NCBI GenBank assembly: GCA_014728185.1
Contig: WJMB01000291.1
Coordinates: 1-6,818 of the forward strand
Direction of reading: 5' to 3'
DNA from: Candidatus Coatesiibacteriota bacterium
GTDB taxonomy: Bacteria; RBG-13-66-14
DNA length: 6,818 nt
The translations under genes and the position numbers were made by a program. Positions 6,597 to 6,818 of this stretch are shown here, piece by piece; positions within the stretch are counted from its first letter, which is position 1; each line of letters begins with the position of its first letter. The notes beneath the pieces were generated by a model. That model had not been told where the DNA came from, did no database searches, and was given only the letters and a program-made list of their open reading frames with translations.

Positions 6597-6818
6597 CTAC
6601 TCGTTCTCGCGCACCTCGCGCAGCTTCTCCAGCTCCTTGAGATGACCCTTGTAGGGATGGTAGCCTTCCCAGCCGGCCTGGTGCGACATCTCGACGTACC
6701 AGATCAACAGGTCGGCCTTCTCCTTGTCCGTGGTGATGTAGATCACCACGTCGGCCTCCTCGGCCGTGTCGGTGAAGTACCACTTCCACTCTTCGTCGGC
6801 CCAGTTGCGGTTCTCGAC
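6597..6818 (-). CDS. Protein with 13-residue repeats, C-terminal fragment
   Basis: Seventy-three codons and a TAG stop are visible; the 5' end lies beyond the right edge. Codon use (G/C-ending) and an open frame to the edge support a real gene although no start is seen. Counting from the first full codon, residues 12-24 (KWYFTDTAEEADV), 25-37 (VIYITTDKEKADL) and 38-50 (LIWYVEMSHQAGW) form three 13-residue repeats. Their pattern is aromatic/hydrophobic strand residues, a polar turn, then A-D or A-G. Each unit looks like a short beta strand plus turn. The pattern resembles small conserved bacterial domains of unknown function built on repeated 'ADlkVy' strands (DUF6150 comes to mind, though from memory only). 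A basic and acidic tail (residues 57-73, KGHLKELEKLREVRENE) is probably helical. The function is unknown, and nothing shows whether the protein is exported because the N-terminus is missing. Confidence 0.75.
   Translation of the reverse strand, partial: VENRNWADEEWKWYFTDTAEEADVVIYITTDKEKADLLIWYVEMSHQAGWEGYHPYKGHLKELEKLREVRENE

Overview
The window is GC-rich bacterial DNA (most third codon positions are G or C) in which every convincing gene lies on the minus strand, so the map reads right to left. Two genes run off the ends. Shine-Dalgarno sequences (GGAGG, GGAGGG, GAGGAG, AGGA) precede all six visible starts. Two sigma-70-type promoters (both with TATACT -10 boxes) and one good sigma-54-type promoter can be read. 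DnaK, the UbiA-family enzyme and the proteins with signal peptides fit a Gram-negative-like, free-living bacterium. Several genes look like poorly characterised families, which suggests an uncultivated or sparsely sampled phylum, but the sequence does not fix the lineage.

Layout from right to left. 6818-6597: the C-terminal end of a small protein built of 13-residue repeats, followed by a strong GC hairpin. 6406-5504: a UbiA-family membrane prenyltransferase with its own extended -10 promoter. 5503-5313: an AT-rich gap carrying the sigma-54-like promoter. 5312-4893: a receiver-only response regulator whose stop overlaps the start of the next gene. 4900-4091: an exported protein with an internal duplication and a beta-rich C-terminal half. 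4090-4005: a short gap with a perfect 10-bp stem. 4004-2076: full-length DnaK with a GTG start and a glycine/proline/glutamine-rich, acidic tail. 2075-1666: a 410-bp gap packed with inverted repeats. 1665-541: a dGTPase-like HD phosphohydrolase, followed by a hairpin terminator abutting three perfect 11-bp repeats. 540-189: a regulatory gap with a well-formed sigma-70 promoter. 188-1: the N-terminus of a secreted protein.

The most interesting part is 5391-2076. A sigma-54-type promoter sits about 60 bp upstream of the response regulator, which is coupled to the exported protein and is followed after 86 bp by dnaK. No promoter of dnaK's own, CIRCE element or neighbouring grpE/dnaJ can be seen. 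If this is one transcript, a single-domain response regulator, a periplasmic protein of unknown function and the main Hsp70 chaperone would share sigma-54 control. The second point of interest is the dense nest of inverted repeats at 1832-2055. It could be a structured 3' UTR, a small RNA or a dispersed palindromic repeat.
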